From: Dyella dinghuensis
Lineage (GTDB): Bacteria; Pseudomonadota; Gammaproteobacteria; Xanthomonadales; Rhodanobacteraceae
DNA: 64,000 bases
Assembly (NCBI RefSeq): GCF_003977615.1
Contig: NZ_RYZR01000005.1
Coordinates: 1 to 64,000, forward strand
Direction of reading: 5' to 3'
Under the pieces are notes generated by a model. It was not told the origin of the DNA. It did not search any database and was given only the letters and a program-made list of their open reading frames with translations. Position 1 is the first letter of the stretch. Each line of letters starts with the position of its first letter. Shown here piece after piece: positions 1 through 7,865 of this stretch. The position numbers and the translations under genes were made by a program.

Positions 1-101
<101 letters not shown>

Positions 102-166
102 TCAATGAGTGAAAGAAAAAATCTAACCTAAGGAAATCAAGCGAAACCCAACGGAGCCGCTTGTGA

Positions 167-242
<76 letters not shown>

Positions 243-268
243 ATTGAAACTTGCAGCGACGAGATCAA

Positions 269-342
<74 letters not shown>

Positions 343-438
343 CCTGCGCGGAACTCGTCTACCAGACCCTATTGGCAGATGAATCGCCGTTACGATCTGG
401 TTTTCCAGCCTTGCCAATGGTTACCCGTGGCGATCAAC

Positions 439-524
439 TGGTGGAGGGAGGTGGATTCGAACCACCGAAGGCGTAAGCCAGCAGATTTACAGTCTGCCCC
501 CGTTGGCCGCTTGGGTATCCCTCC
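439..524 (-). tRNA. tRNA-Tyr (anticodon GTA)
   Basis: An 86-nt class II tRNA with a long variable arm and encoded CCA. The acceptor stem is GGAGGGA/TCCCTCC, and the anticodon loop CTGTAAA gives anticodon GTA. It is the first gene of the tRNA-tuf unit and lies just downstream of a well-formed promoter. In E. coli the equivalent tufB unit begins with an extra tRNA-Thr (thrU), which is absent here. Confidence 0.97.
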
Positions 525-538
525 AACAAAGAACGGCT

Positions 539-567
539 ATTGTGTGGATCGAGGCGTGATGTGTCAA
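539..567 (-). promoter_or_regulatory. Sigma70-type promoter of the tRNA-Tyr-Gly-Thr-tuf unit
   Basis: On the minus strand a perfect -35 TTGACA (562-567) is followed after exactly 17 bases by CACAAT (539-544) as -10. Four of its six positions match TATAAT. The -10 ends 14 bases before the tRNA-Tyr 5' end. This placement fits a strong stable-RNA promoter driving the whole unit. Start-site mapping is not available. Confidence 0.75.
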
Positions 568-629
568 CACCTCGACCGGTCGAAACGGCCGGTTTTTCCG
601 GATTTTCCCTGCGATCCTGACGCGCCTGT

Positions 630-1118
630 TCAGTCGTTTCCGGCGCCGCGCGTATCGACCAATTGCTCCATGCTCTTGGAGAGCTCAAGCAGATGCAGCG
701 CTTTCTCTTGCAGACGACGTTCGTTGTCGTCGCGCGGCGTCCACGATGGCACCTGCGTGGGTTTGCCGTCGGGTTTATCGAGCGCAACAAACACCATGAC
801 GCAGCTGGTCGCCAGACGTTCTTCGCCGGTACGTAGATCGCGCGCCAAAACATCCACCGCCATCTGCATGCTCGATTTGCCGGTGTGAATGAGCTTCGCA
901 CGGACGCTAACCAGATCGCCGATAAGAATCGGTTTGACGAACTGGATGCCGCTGACTGCAGCCGTCACGCAATACGCACCGCTCCAGCCCACCGCACACG
1001 CATAACCAGCCTGATCGATCCACTTCATCACCATGCCGCCGTGCACTTTGCCGCCGAAATTGACATCGGTCGGTTGCGCCATAAAGCGGAACGTCACTTC
1101 GTGCTGCTGGCCTGACAT
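630..1118 (-). CDS. Acyl-CoA thioesterase, hot-dog fold (YciA/BACH-like)
   Basis: A 162-residue protein of the single hot-dog acyl-CoA thioesterase type, expected to hydrolyse acyl-CoA to free acid and CoA in the cytosol. The signature region VHGGMVMKWIDQAG (about residues 25-38) carries the HGG turn and the Asp of the central helix. A typical beta-sheet core follows, then a charged C-terminal helix. I chose the start at 1118 because GGAGA lies a few bases upstream; an in-frame upstream ATG has no such support. It lies 40 bases downstream of the GNAT gene on the same strand, so the two may be cotranscribed. The natural acyl chain cannot be read from sequence. Confidence 0.82.
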   Translation of the reverse strand: MSGQQHEVTFRFMAQPTDVNFGGKVHGGMVMKWIDQAGYACAVGWSGAYCVTAAVSGIQFVKPILIGDLVSVRAKLIHTGKSSMQMAVDVLARDLRTGEERLATSCVMVFVALDKPDGKPTQVPSWTPRDDNERRLQEKALHLLELSKSMEQLVDTRGAGND

Positions 1119-1158
1119 GCGATCTCCCAAATGAGCGCAGCGAATCCAAGGGCGTGCA

Positions 1159-1656
1159 TTATGCGCCTTTGCCTCGGCCATTCGGCAACGTCAGCACCAT
1201 GGGCGTCGTAACCAGGCCCATGGGCGACGGTCGCTCACGCCCGGCCGCACGAAAACCCAGGCGTAAATAAACCGGCACGGCACAACGCGTTGCGTTGAGG
1301 GTGAAGCGTGGCGTGCCTGCACGACGTATCGCATCGCGCATCGTGCGCTCCCATAAACGCCGCCCTATGCCAAATCCTTGAAAGCGCGTACTCACAAAAA
1401 ACTGGACTAGATGCGAGTCGTCACGCATCGCCGACACACCGACCAATACGCCGTCGATATAAGCAAGATGAAAGCGCTGCCCTTCGATGATTTTCTCGCG
1501 CAGCGACCGCGCGCTGCTGCGAGCGAGCAGCTCCTTGCCAACATGAAGCGACTGATCCGGAACGATCCAGCGCCGAACGAGGCGACGTATCAACAACCCC
1601 ACCTCCCTTGCATCATCCGGGTGTGCGAGGCGCATGCGCAGTATCGGCTTGGACAT
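1159..1656 (-). CDS. GNAT-family N-acetyltransferase
   Basis: A 165-residue stand-alone GNAT enzyme transferring an acetyl group from acetyl-CoA to an unidentified amine. It begins MSKPILRMRLAHPDDAREVG, the usual first strand and helix. It has the acetyl-CoA loop RFQGFGIGRRLWE (motif A, Q-x-F-G-x-G) after strand VQFFVSTRF, and a C-terminal YLRLGFRAAG of the usual YxxxGF type. The open frame continues upstream across the ychF terminator, so the internal Met at 1656 is the sensible start. It is probably cotranscribed with the thioesterase at 630-1118. Substrate unknown. Confidence 0.8.
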   Translation of the reverse strand: MSKPILRMRLAHPDDAREVGLLIRRLVRRWIVPDQSLHVGKELLARSSARSLREKIIEGQRFHLAYIDGVLVGVSAMRDDSHLVQFFVSTRFQGFGIGRRLWERTMRDAIRRAGTPRFTLNATRCAVPVYLRLGFRAAGRERPSPMGLVTTPMVLTLPNGRGKGA

Positions 1657-1695
1657 GGGATTGATCGCCAGTAATGCCGCCAACATCCTCGCACG

Positions 1696-1723
1696 AAAAA
1701 GCCCCGTTTTTGCGGGGCTTTTT
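1696..1723 (-). terminator. Rho-independent terminator after ychF
   Basis: A perfect stem AAAAAGCCCCG/CGGGGCTTTTT with a 6-base loop, 22 bases beyond the ychF stop. The minus-strand transcript ends in a run of U, so it is a textbook intrinsic terminator. It separates the ychF operon from the downstream GNAT gene. Confidence 0.9.
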
Positions 1724-1744
1724 AGCGACAAACTTGGCAATTCC

Positions 1745-2836
1745 TTAAACGTTGAAGAGGAAGTGCAGCACATCCCCTTCCTTGACGATGTAATCCTTGC
1801 CTTCCTTGCGAAGACGACCCGCGGCGGCGGCGCCAGCCTCACCCTTGTATTGGATGAAGTCGCTGTAGGCGACCGTTTCGGCACGGATGAATCCACGTTC
1901 GAAGTCGGTGTGAATCACGCCCGCAGCTTGCGGTGCGGTCGAACCGGCTTTTACTGTCCAGGCACGTACTTCTTTGACGCCTGCCGTGAAGTACGTCTGC
2001 AAGCCGAGCAGCTTGTAACCCGCACGAATCACGCGATTGAGACCCGGCTCTTCCAAACCCAGATCCTTGAGAAATTCGTCGCGATCGGCGTCATCGAGCT
2101 GGGAAAGTTCTTCTTCAATCGCGGCGCAAACGGGCACGACCTCGGCACCTTCAGCTACCGCACGCTGACGCACGGCATCCAGATGCGGATTGTTTTCGAA
2201 GCCATCTTCGCGCACGTTGGCGATGTACATCAGCGGCTTGAGCGTAAGCAGGAAAAGGTCACGCACGAGCGCCTTTTCCTCGTCGTCCAGACCAAGGCTG
2301 CGGGCGGACTTGCCTTCGTTGAGACCTGCGGCAAGCTTCTGCAGAACGGGCTTTTTCGCCAACGCTTCCTTATCGTTCGCCTTCGCCGCGCGTTCCGCGC
2401 GATTGAGCGCCTTTTCGACCGAGTCGAGATCGGCCAACGCCAGTTCGGTATCGATGGTTTCGATGTCGGCGATGGGATCAACCTTGCCGGCCACGTGAAT
2501 GATGTCGGTGTGCTCGAAGCAACGAACGACATGCGCAATCGCATCCACTTCGCGGATGTGCGAGAGGAACTTGTTGCCCAGGCCTTCGCCCTTCGACGCA
2601 CCGGCAACCAGACCGGCGATATCGACGAATTCCACCGCCGTCGGCACCAGCTTTTGCGGCTTCACGATATCGGCAAGTTCATTCAAGCGCGGATCCGGCA
2701 CGGGCACCACGCCGACGTTCGGTTCAATCGTGCAGAACGGGAAGTTCGCCGCAGCAATGCCCGCCTTGGTCAACGCGTTGAACAACGTGGATTTGCCGAC
2801 ATTAGGTAGGCCGACGATGCCGCATTTGATGCCCAT
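1745..2836 (-). CDS. ychF: Redox-regulated ATPase/GTPase YchF (OLA1 family)
   Basis: 363 residues, the normal length for YchF. The protein starts [20 protein letters not shown] with the Walker A motif GLPNVGKS near residues 9-16. [17 protein letters not shown] supplies the switch/G3 region, and a C-terminal TGS domain begins around [12 protein letters not shown]. YchF is an Obg-class ribosome-associated P-loop NTPase that prefers ATP and is linked to oxidative-stress control. It follows pth on the same strand (82-base gap), the very common pth-ychF pairing. It is the last gene of the run before the terminator at 1696-1723. Confidence 0.97.
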   Translation of the reverse strand: MGIKCGIVGLPNVGKSTLFNALTKAGIAAANFPFCTIEPNVGVVPVPDPRLNELADIVKPQKLVPTAVEFVDIAGLVAGASKGEGLGNKFLSHIREVDAIAHVVRCFEHTDIIHVAGKVDPIADIETIDTELALADLDSVEKALNRAERAAKANDKEALAKKPVLQKLAAGLNEGKSARSLGLDDEEKALVRDLFLLTLKPLMYIANVREDGFENNPHLDAVRQRAVAEGAEVVPVCAAIEEELSQLDDADRDEFLKDLGLEEPGLNRVIRAGYKLLGLQTYFTAGVKEVRAWTVKAGSTAPQAAGVIHTDFERGFIRAETVAYSDFIQYKGEAGAAAAGRLRKEGKDYIVKEGDVLHFLFNV

Positions 2837-2918
2837 GGTTTGAATCCGAAAGAGGTAATCGAAAATCGTGAAAGGAGAATAGTAAGACGGTGCGCGATGC
2901 GATCAACGTCTGCGTCCA

Positions 2919-3500
2919 CTATTCCTTAGTTGTGTGAAGCTGTTGCATAGCCTTGTCGAACTGTCCATCGACGGCCAGCGGCAACACATCCAGCGCGCGT
3001 GCCACACCGTCGATCATGGCGTCTTCGTCTTTGACGGACGGACGACCCAGCACCCACGGCGTGACCTGATCGCGATGCCCCGGATGGCCAATGCCGATCC
3101 GCAAGCGGTGAAACTTGCCGTGCCCGAGGTGAGCGATGATGTCGCGCAGGCCGTTCTGGCCGCCGTGTCCACCATCGAATTTCATGCGCACGGTGCCGGC
3201 AGAAAGATCCAGGTCGTCGTGTGCGACCAGGCATTCGTCCGGTTCGATCTTGTAGTAGCGCAACGCGGATGCGACCGCGATGCCGCTCTTGTTCATGAAT
3301 GTTGCTGGCTTGAGCAACCACACCGGCTCGCCGCCGATGCGCACTTTGCATGTCTCGCCATGCAGCTTGCCGTCGAGACCGAAACGCTCGCCCTGATCGC
3401 TTGCCAAGGCGTCAACAAACCAGAACCCGGCGTTGTGCCGGGTTCTGAGATATTCGGCACCGGGGTTACCCAGTCCGACAATGAGTCGCAAGCCTGCCAT
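2919..3500 (-). CDS. pth: Peptidyl-tRNA hydrolase
   Basis: 193 residues, standard bacterial Pth length. The protein starts MAGLRLIVGLGNPGAEYLRT. RHNAGFWFVD contains the catalytic His, and VAHDDLDL contains the catalytic Asp. GGHGGQNGLRDI is the conserved tRNA-binding loop. Pth cleaves the ester bond of peptidyl-tRNAs released prematurely from ribosomes. It lies between rplY and ychF, as in many gammaproteobacteria. The rplY-pth gap holds a solitary repeat arm (see 3514-3558), which may affect readthrough. Confidence 0.97.
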   Translation of the reverse strand: MAGLRLIVGLGNPGAEYLRTRHNAGFWFVDALASDQGERFGLDGKLHGETCKVRIGGEPVWLLKPATFMNKSGIAVASALRYYKIEPDECLVAHDDLDLSAGTVRMKFDGGHGGQNGLRDIIAHLGHGKFHRLRIGIGHPGHRDQVTPWVLGRPSVKDEDAMIDGVARALDVLPLAVDGQFDKAMQQLHTTKE

Positions 3501-3513
3501 GGGCGAGATGACC

Positions 3514-3558
3514 GCAAGATCGGCCCCTCACCCTGCCCTCTCCCCAAAAGGGAGAGGG
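3514..3558. repeat. Solitary arm of the dispersed CGCAAGA...CCCTCTCCCC palindrome family
   Basis: Reads CGCAAGATCGGCCCCTCACC, then CTGCCCTCTCC, and closes as hairpin CCCTCTCCC-CAAAA-GGGAGAGGG. The same right-arm pattern (CGCAAGA..G.CCCCTCACC plus hairpin) occurs near 21435, 21603, 53252 and 61132. Here only one arm is present, between rplY (stop 3581) and pth (start 3500). It could act as an attenuating hairpin inside the operon; that role is inference. Confidence 0.75.
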
Positions 3559-3580
3559 AAAAGTCAGGCGCCGTAGCGGC

Positions 3581-4258
3581 TTACTTCTTCGCATCCTTGG
3601 CGGGCGCTGCGGCAGCGTCGGCAGCCGGCTTGGCGGCTTCGCCTTCGGCACCTTCAGCCGGTGCTGCGTCGACTTCTTCCTGCACGGTCACAGCCGTGAC
3701 CACCGGAACGTCGTGATCGGCGCCCAGATGCAACGCAACGATTTCCACGTCCTTCGGCAGCTTGAGCTCCGACAGGTGGACGATGTCGCCCGGCTTCAGG
3801 TCGGTCAGGTCGAGTTCGATGAACTCCGGCAGATCCTTCGGCAAGCAGGACACTTCCACTTCGTTGAGGTTGTGCGAGATGACCACACCAGCCGTTTTGC
3901 CGGCCGGGGACTTGTCCTGGTTGAGGAAGTGGATCGGCACATTCACGCGGATCGCTTCGTTCTCGTTGATGCGCAGGAAGTCCATGTGCAGCATCTGCTG
4001 CTTGAACGGATGCTTCTGCCAGTCACGCACCAGCACCTTCTGGGTCTTGCCGTCGACGTTGAGGTCGAGCACCGAGGAGAAGAACCACTCGTGCTTGGCG
4101 GCGAGCAGGATGGTGTTGTGCTCGATCTGGATGTTCTCCGGAGCGGCACCCGCACCGTAAACGACGGCTGGCACAAATGCCGTACGACGCAGGCGGCGGC
4201 TCGCACCTTTCCCCTGGTCCTTACGGCTCTGAGCCAGAATCTCATGAGTCTTAGCCAT
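3581..4258 (-). CDS. rplY: 50S ribosomal protein L25, long (Ctc) form
   Basis: 225 residues: an N-terminal L25 5S-rRNA-binding domain (MAKTHEILAQSRKDQGKGAS..., about 1-95), a C-terminal Ctc/TL5 beta domain (about 100-190) and an Ala/Glu-rich tail. L25 binds 5S rRNA in the central protuberance; the long form is the general-stress Ctc type. The frame stays open far upstream through repeat sequence. The Met at 4258 (MAKTHEIL) is the family-consistent start. It lies between prs and pth, the conserved order. The 465-base upstream gap is almost entirely repeats. Confidence 0.95.
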   Translation of the reverse strand: MAKTHEILAQSRKDQGKGASRRLRRTAFVPAVVYGAGAAPENIQIEHNTILLAAKHEWFFSSVLDLNVDGKTQKVLVRDWQKHPFKQQMLHMDFLRINENEAIRVNVPIHFLNQDKSPAGKTAGVVISHNLNEVEVSCLPKDLPEFIELDLTDLKPGDIVHLSELKLPKDVEIVALHLGADHDVPVVTAVTVQEEVDAAPAEGAEGEAAKPAADAAAAPAKDAKK

Positions 4259-4390
4259 GTCAGTATTGCCTTGGTTTGGAAAACCGCCTCGCGGCGGCTG
4301 ATTGGACTCTCCCGCGACCAGAAGAGCCGTATTGCCCGCTCGCGCGGACGGAAAAGTATTCAAGTATACAAGAAAATGCCGCATGGGGCC

Positions 4391-4690
4391 GAGCCTCGCG
4401 GCTTTAGCCCCTCTCCCCTCGGGAGAGGGGTTGGGGGAGGGTTCGGGCTTGCCGGGAGGTTGGATTTCTCGCTCCGGACGTACCCTCACCCGCCTGCCGG
4501 CACCCTCTCCCGGAGGGAGAGGGAATGCAAGCGTGGAGCCTAGCCTCGCGGCTTTAGCCCCTCTCCCCTCGGGAGAGGGGTTGGGGTGATGGTTCGGGCT
4601 TGCCGGGAAGTTGGATTCCCCGCTCAGAGCTACCCTCACCCGCCTGCCGGCACCCTCTCCCGGAGGGAGAGGGGATGCACGATTGGGCGA
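4391..4690. repeat. Two tandem copies of a ~150-bp double-palindrome element
   Basis: Copy 1 (about 4391-4540) and copy 2 (about 4541-4690) share GCCTCGCGGCTTTAGCCCCT, then hairpin CCCCTCTCCC-CTC-GGGAGAGGGG. A 60-base middle follows (TTCGGGCTTGCCGGGA..TTGGAT). The second hairpin is ACCCTCTCCC-GGA-GGGAGAGGG, preceded by TACCCTCACCCGCCTGCCGG. Offsets are 150 then 151 bases because of one small indel; few bases otherwise differ. The pair fills the gap between prs and rplY. This is a subfamily distinct from the CGCAAGA-type elements elsewhere in the window. Confidence 0.85.
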
Positions 4691-4723
4691 TTGCCACTCT
4701 CCAAACGGAGAGGCGGCGCAGAA

Positions 4724-5680
4724 TCAGTCGATGTAGAGCGAGCTGACCGATTCGCCGAAAGCGATACGGCGGATCGTCTCAGCCAGCAATTCGGCAACCG
4801 ACAGCTGGCGGATCTTGGCGCACCCCTTCGCATCGTCACGCAGCGGAAGGGTGTTGGTGACGACCAACTGATCGAGCTGCGAGCCTTCGATATTGCGGAT
4901 CGCCGCGCCAGAGAGCACCGGATGGACGCAATAGGCGACCACTTTGCGGGCACCGCGCTCCTTGAGAGCAGCAGCAGCGGCGCAGAGCGTGCCGGCGGTG
5001 TCGACGATGTCGTCCACCATCACGCAGGTCTTGCCGTCGACTTCACCGATGATGTTCATCACCGTCGCGACATTAGCCTTCGGACGGCGTTTATCGATGA
5101 TCGCCAGATCGGCATCGTCCAAGCGCTTGGCGATGGCGCGGGCGCGGACCACACCGCCAACGTCCGGGCTGACTACAATCAAGTCGTCCATACTGTAGTT
5201 GCGCCAGATGTCGGCCAGCAGGATCGGCGAGGCGTAGACGTTGTCGACCGGGACGTCGAAAAAGCCCTGGATCTGGTCGGCATGCAGGTCGACGGTGAGG
5301 ACACGATCGACGCCGGCCTTGCCGATCAGCTTGGCCACCAGCTTGGCGGTGATCGGCACACGCGCGGAACGCGGGCGACGGTCCTGGCGGGCGTAGCCGA
5401 AGTAAGGAATGACGGCGGTCACGCTGGCGGCGGAGGCGCGCTTCAGCGCATCGGCCAGGGCCAGCAATTCGAAGAGGTTCTCCGCGCTCGGCGCGCCCGT
5501 GGGCTGCAGGACGAACACTTCCTGGCGGCGCACGTTCTCTTCGATTTCGATCTGCACTTCGCCGTCGCTGAACTTGCCGACGAGCGCCTTGCCGAGCGGC
5601 ACGCCCAGTCGATGGGCGACGTCTTCGGCCAAAGCACGGTGAGCGTTGCCGGTAAAGAGCATCGGGCTGGACGTGTCCAC
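4724..5680 (-). CDS. prs: Ribose-phosphate pyrophosphokinase (PRPP synthetase)
   Basis: 318 residues, aligning along its length with E. coli Prs. [15 protein letters not shown] lies in the N-terminal half. [19 protein letters not shown] is the flexible/ATP-binding segment, [16 protein letters not shown] the catalytic region, and [13 protein letters not shown] the PRPP-binding loop. It makes PRPP from ribose-5-phosphate and ATP for purine, pyrimidine, His and Trp synthesis. I chose GTG at 5680 because GAGGAA lies 6 bases upstream and it matches the family N-terminus. A longer in-frame start would run into the upstream tRNA-Gln. The gene follows tRNA-Gln by 32 bases. Confidence 0.96.
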   Translation of the reverse strand: MDTSSPMLFTGNAHRALAEDVAHRLGVPLGKALVGKFSDGEVQIEIEENVRRQEVFVLQPTGAPSAENLFELLALADALKRASAASVTAVIPYFGYARQDRRPRSARVPITAKLVAKLIGKAGVDRVLTVDLHADQIQGFFDVPVDNVYASPILLADIWRNYSMDDLIVVSPDVGGVVRARAIAKRLDDADLAIIDKRRPKANVATVMNIIGEVDGKTCVMVDDIVDTAGTLCAAAAALKERGARKVVAYCVHPVLSGAAIRNIEGSQLDQLVVTNTLPLRDDAKGCAKIRQLSVAELLAETIRRIAFGESVSSLYID

Positions 5681-5712
5681 GGATGTTTCCTCAGAAACTA
5701 GCCATTGATGAA

Positions 5713-5789
5713 TGGCTGGGGCGGTAGGATTCGAACCTACGCATGCGGGAATCAAAATCCCGTGCCTTAACCAGCTTGGCGACGCCCCA
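5713..5789 (-). tRNA. tRNA-Gln (anticodon TTG)
   Basis: 77-nt cloverleaf on the minus strand with encoded CCA. The acceptor stem is TGGGGCG/CGCCCCA, the anticodon loop TTTTGAT gives TTG, and the T-loop is GGTTCGAATCC. It sits between the ispE-like gene and prs, where many gammaproteobacteria carry a tRNA. Confidence 0.97.
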
Positions 5790-5817
5790 GTATTACTCGT
5801 TGTAGTTTGCTTCCTAA

Positions 5818-7197
5818 TCAGGCCGTCGCGCCATGGCGCGATAGCGCCCGATGCAACGGTGACACCCCGACGCCCTCAGCCACCCAGGCTGTGAACGCGG
5901 CCGGACAGCGTCTTGCGACGGCCTCAGCCCGTTCGGGAGTTGCCGTTTCGAGGAAAACACAACCACTGCTGCCGGAGAGCCGCGCGTGGCCGTGGCTGCC
6001 GAGCCAGTCGAGCGCGGCGGCGACCCGAGGGTAGCGCTCGCGAACAATGGGCTCGAACACGTTTTCCAACGTTTCGCCGGAAGCAAAGGATGAAATTGTC
6101 GCCGGGGCCGCAATGCGTGTCAATTCAGTTGCTTGAAATAATTCGTCGCTTGACACGTTTGCGTGTGAGTCAAGTACGACATACCAGCGTTTGGGCAACG
6201 TGATCGATTTGAAGCGATCGACCGCGCCCGTCACCCATGCGGCGCGTCCACGCACAAATAGGGGCACGTCGTTGCCCAATGTTCTGCCAAGTTCTGCCAG
6301 CTCGTTCTGGTCGAGTCCGCATTTCCAAAGATGATTGAGCGCTACTAACACGGCGGCGGCAGTCGAACTCTCATCGCCAAGCCCGACATGCCGCGGAATA
6401 CGCGGCTCGATGTCAATCTCGGCGCCTATGTTGATACCTGTGTGCGCACGCAACAGCACTGCAGCACGAAGAATCACGTCGTGTTCTTTTTCGCCATAAC
6501 CCGTGCGATGACACAACTGATCGTCATCACGCACACGCAATCGAAGCTCATCACTCCAGTCGAGCAAACGCACAACGGATTGCCATTCGTCATGACCATC
6601 CTCATTCACGTCGAGCTTTCGCAAGAACAAATTCAGCTTTGCGGGTGCGGGCCAAACGGTCCACTCATGTGCCGCGGGTGCAGACAACTCGCGCGACATG
6701 AAAACACGCAATGCGTCAGGAAACCCGTTTTCACGATCCCGATCGCGCGCATAGGCAAACGCCGGGTCTCGTTTGTCGACAACAACGAAGCCGTGTTTTG
6801 CATAAAACGGCGCATTCCATGGCACATCCGCGAGCGTGCCCAGATCGACGCGGCGATAACCTGCCGATCTCGCCCATTCGCACGCACACTGCAACAAGGC
6901 CGCGCCGATACCTCGTTTGCTGTAGGCAGGCAGCACATCGATTTCGGCGATGCCGATGACATCGCCACCATGTTCCGTATCCAACCAGACAAAACCGACG
7001 GGATCATCGCTTTCCGCAACCCGCGCGACCCACACGAGTCCGCGCTGGATTGCTTCCTGAAGCATTTCCGGCGGAATAGATAGCGTCGCGTAAAACGGCC
7101 ACGCAGGATGATCGCGAAACATCTGCACAGCGTTACGCTCAATCGCGCAGATGGCATCGACCTGAGTCGGAACCGCTCTCTCTATTTGAAATGACAT
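5818..7197 (-). CDS. ispE: GNAT acetyltransferase fused to a degenerate IspE (CDP-ME kinase) domain
   Basis: One 459-residue frame with two domains. Residues 1-170 are a GNAT fold ([20 protein letters not shown] is motif [15 protein letters not shown] the C-terminal part; RVFMSREL the last strand). Residues 178-459 match 4-diphosphocytidyl-2-C-methylerythritol kinase, the fourth MEP-pathway enzyme: AKLNLFL with K187, [12 protein letters not shown] with D310, and a GHMP-type C-terminus. Several signature positions differ. The usual DGYHxLQ reads DGHDEWQ (200-206). The glycine-rich loop, usually GGGxGGGSSDAA, reads [12 protein letters not shown] (270-281). GTGGC reads GSSGC. Locus order lolB-[this]-tRNA-Gln-prs identifies it as the ispE position. 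No ribosome-binding site precedes the internal Met167, so a true fusion is likely. Kinase activity is uncertain. Confidence 0.85.
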   Translation of the reverse strand: MSFQIERAVPTQVDAICAIERNAVQMFRDHPAWPFYATLSIPPEMLQEAIQRGLVWVARVAESDDPVGFVWLDTEHGGDVIGIAEIDVLPAYSKRGIGAALLQCACEWARSAGYRRVDLGTLADVPWNAPFYAKHGFVVVDKRDPAFAYARDRDRENGFPDALRVFMSRELSAPAAHEWTVWPAPAKLNLFLRKLDVNEDGHDEWQSVVRLLDWSDELRLRVRDDDQLCHRTGYGEKEHDVILRAAVLLRAHTGINIGAEIDIEPRIPRHVGLGDESSTAAAVLVALNHLWKCGLDQNELAELGRTLGNDVPLFVRGRAAWVTGAVDRFKSITLPKRWYVVLDSHANVSSDELFQATELTRIAAPATISSFASGETLENVFEPIVRERYPRVAAALDWLGSHGHARLSGSSGCVFLETATPERAEAVARRCPAAFTAWVAEGVGVSPLHRALSRHGATA

Positions 7198-7256
7198 GGG
7201 TGCTATCGCAGCCTGTTAGTGCACAAAAATGACGGGCAGCGAAGCATCGACAGGCG

Positions 7257-7865
7257 TCATTGCAAATTCCACGACTGGACGACGAGCTTCACCATGAAAG
7301 GGTTCTTCTGAGCGCGAATCAAAGTCGGCAACGGCGGTTTCTGCGTCGCGTCCCACGTGATGTAACTGACGCTCCAACCATCCTGCTGCAGCATCGAAAG
7401 CAGATGATCGTTGCCAAAACTCATGTCGGCATTCGAACCGCTGGCTCGCACGCCGAGCACCCAGGCGCGAAGTTCATCCAATGGCACATCCCAGCCCAGC
7501 GCCCGTTGCATCAGCGCCTCGGCGTTGGGGCCGCGTTGCGGGCCGCCATCCAGGCCTTCCAGCACAGCACCACCCGGCCCACCAGATAAGCGGAAACTTC
7601 TGCCGGTGATGGGCGCGCGCAGCTCGAATTCGTAGCGATCACCATTCTGCGTCCAGGTCAGATTGCCGCCACCGGCGTCACTCCCCGTCGACACAGCCAA
7701 ACGCCCCACCAGCGTCCAGTGATTGGCACTGGCCAATTGCTGCTCACGCGCATCCTGTTGCGCGATCGACGTCGCATCGCCCTTGTTTCGAACGACCTGT
7801 TGCGGCACGCACGCAGCCAACAGCAGCGGCGCGGCCGCTACAAGAAAACGAAGGGAATATTTCAT
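7257..7865 (-). CDS. lolB: Outer-membrane lipoprotein receptor LolB
   Basis: 202 residues with a lipoprotein signal MKYSLRFLVAAAPLLLAAC; lipobox LAAC puts the lipidated Cys at residue 19. The mature part has LolB features: WTLVGRLAVSTG near the start, FELRAPITGRSFRL, and a C-terminal sheet ending in KLVVQSWNLQ. LolB accepts lipoproteins from LolA and inserts them into the outer membrane. Its ATG overlaps the stop of the upstream TPR lipoprotein gene (ATGA), so the two are translationally coupled. The ispE-like gene follows after 59 bases. Confidence 0.92.
   Translation of the reverse strand: MKYSLRFLVAAAPLLLAACVPQQVVRNKGDATSIAQQDAREQQLASANHWTLVGRLAVSTGSDAGGGNLTWTQNGDRYEFELRAPITGRSFRLSGGPGGAVLEGLDGGPQRGPNAEALMQRALGWDVPLDELRAWVLGVRASGSNADMSFGNDHLLSMLQQDGWSVSYITWDATQKPPLPTLIRAQKNPFMVKLVVQSWNLQ

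Noticed and set aside
1634..2809. 391-codon plus-strand frame opposite ychF
   Set aside because: ychF has complete motifs; the plus frame has none and would cross the ychF terminator.
5681..5755. Upstream extension of prs
   Set aside because: It would translate through the tRNA-Gln gene; GTG 5680 has a good ribosome-binding site and the family N-terminus.
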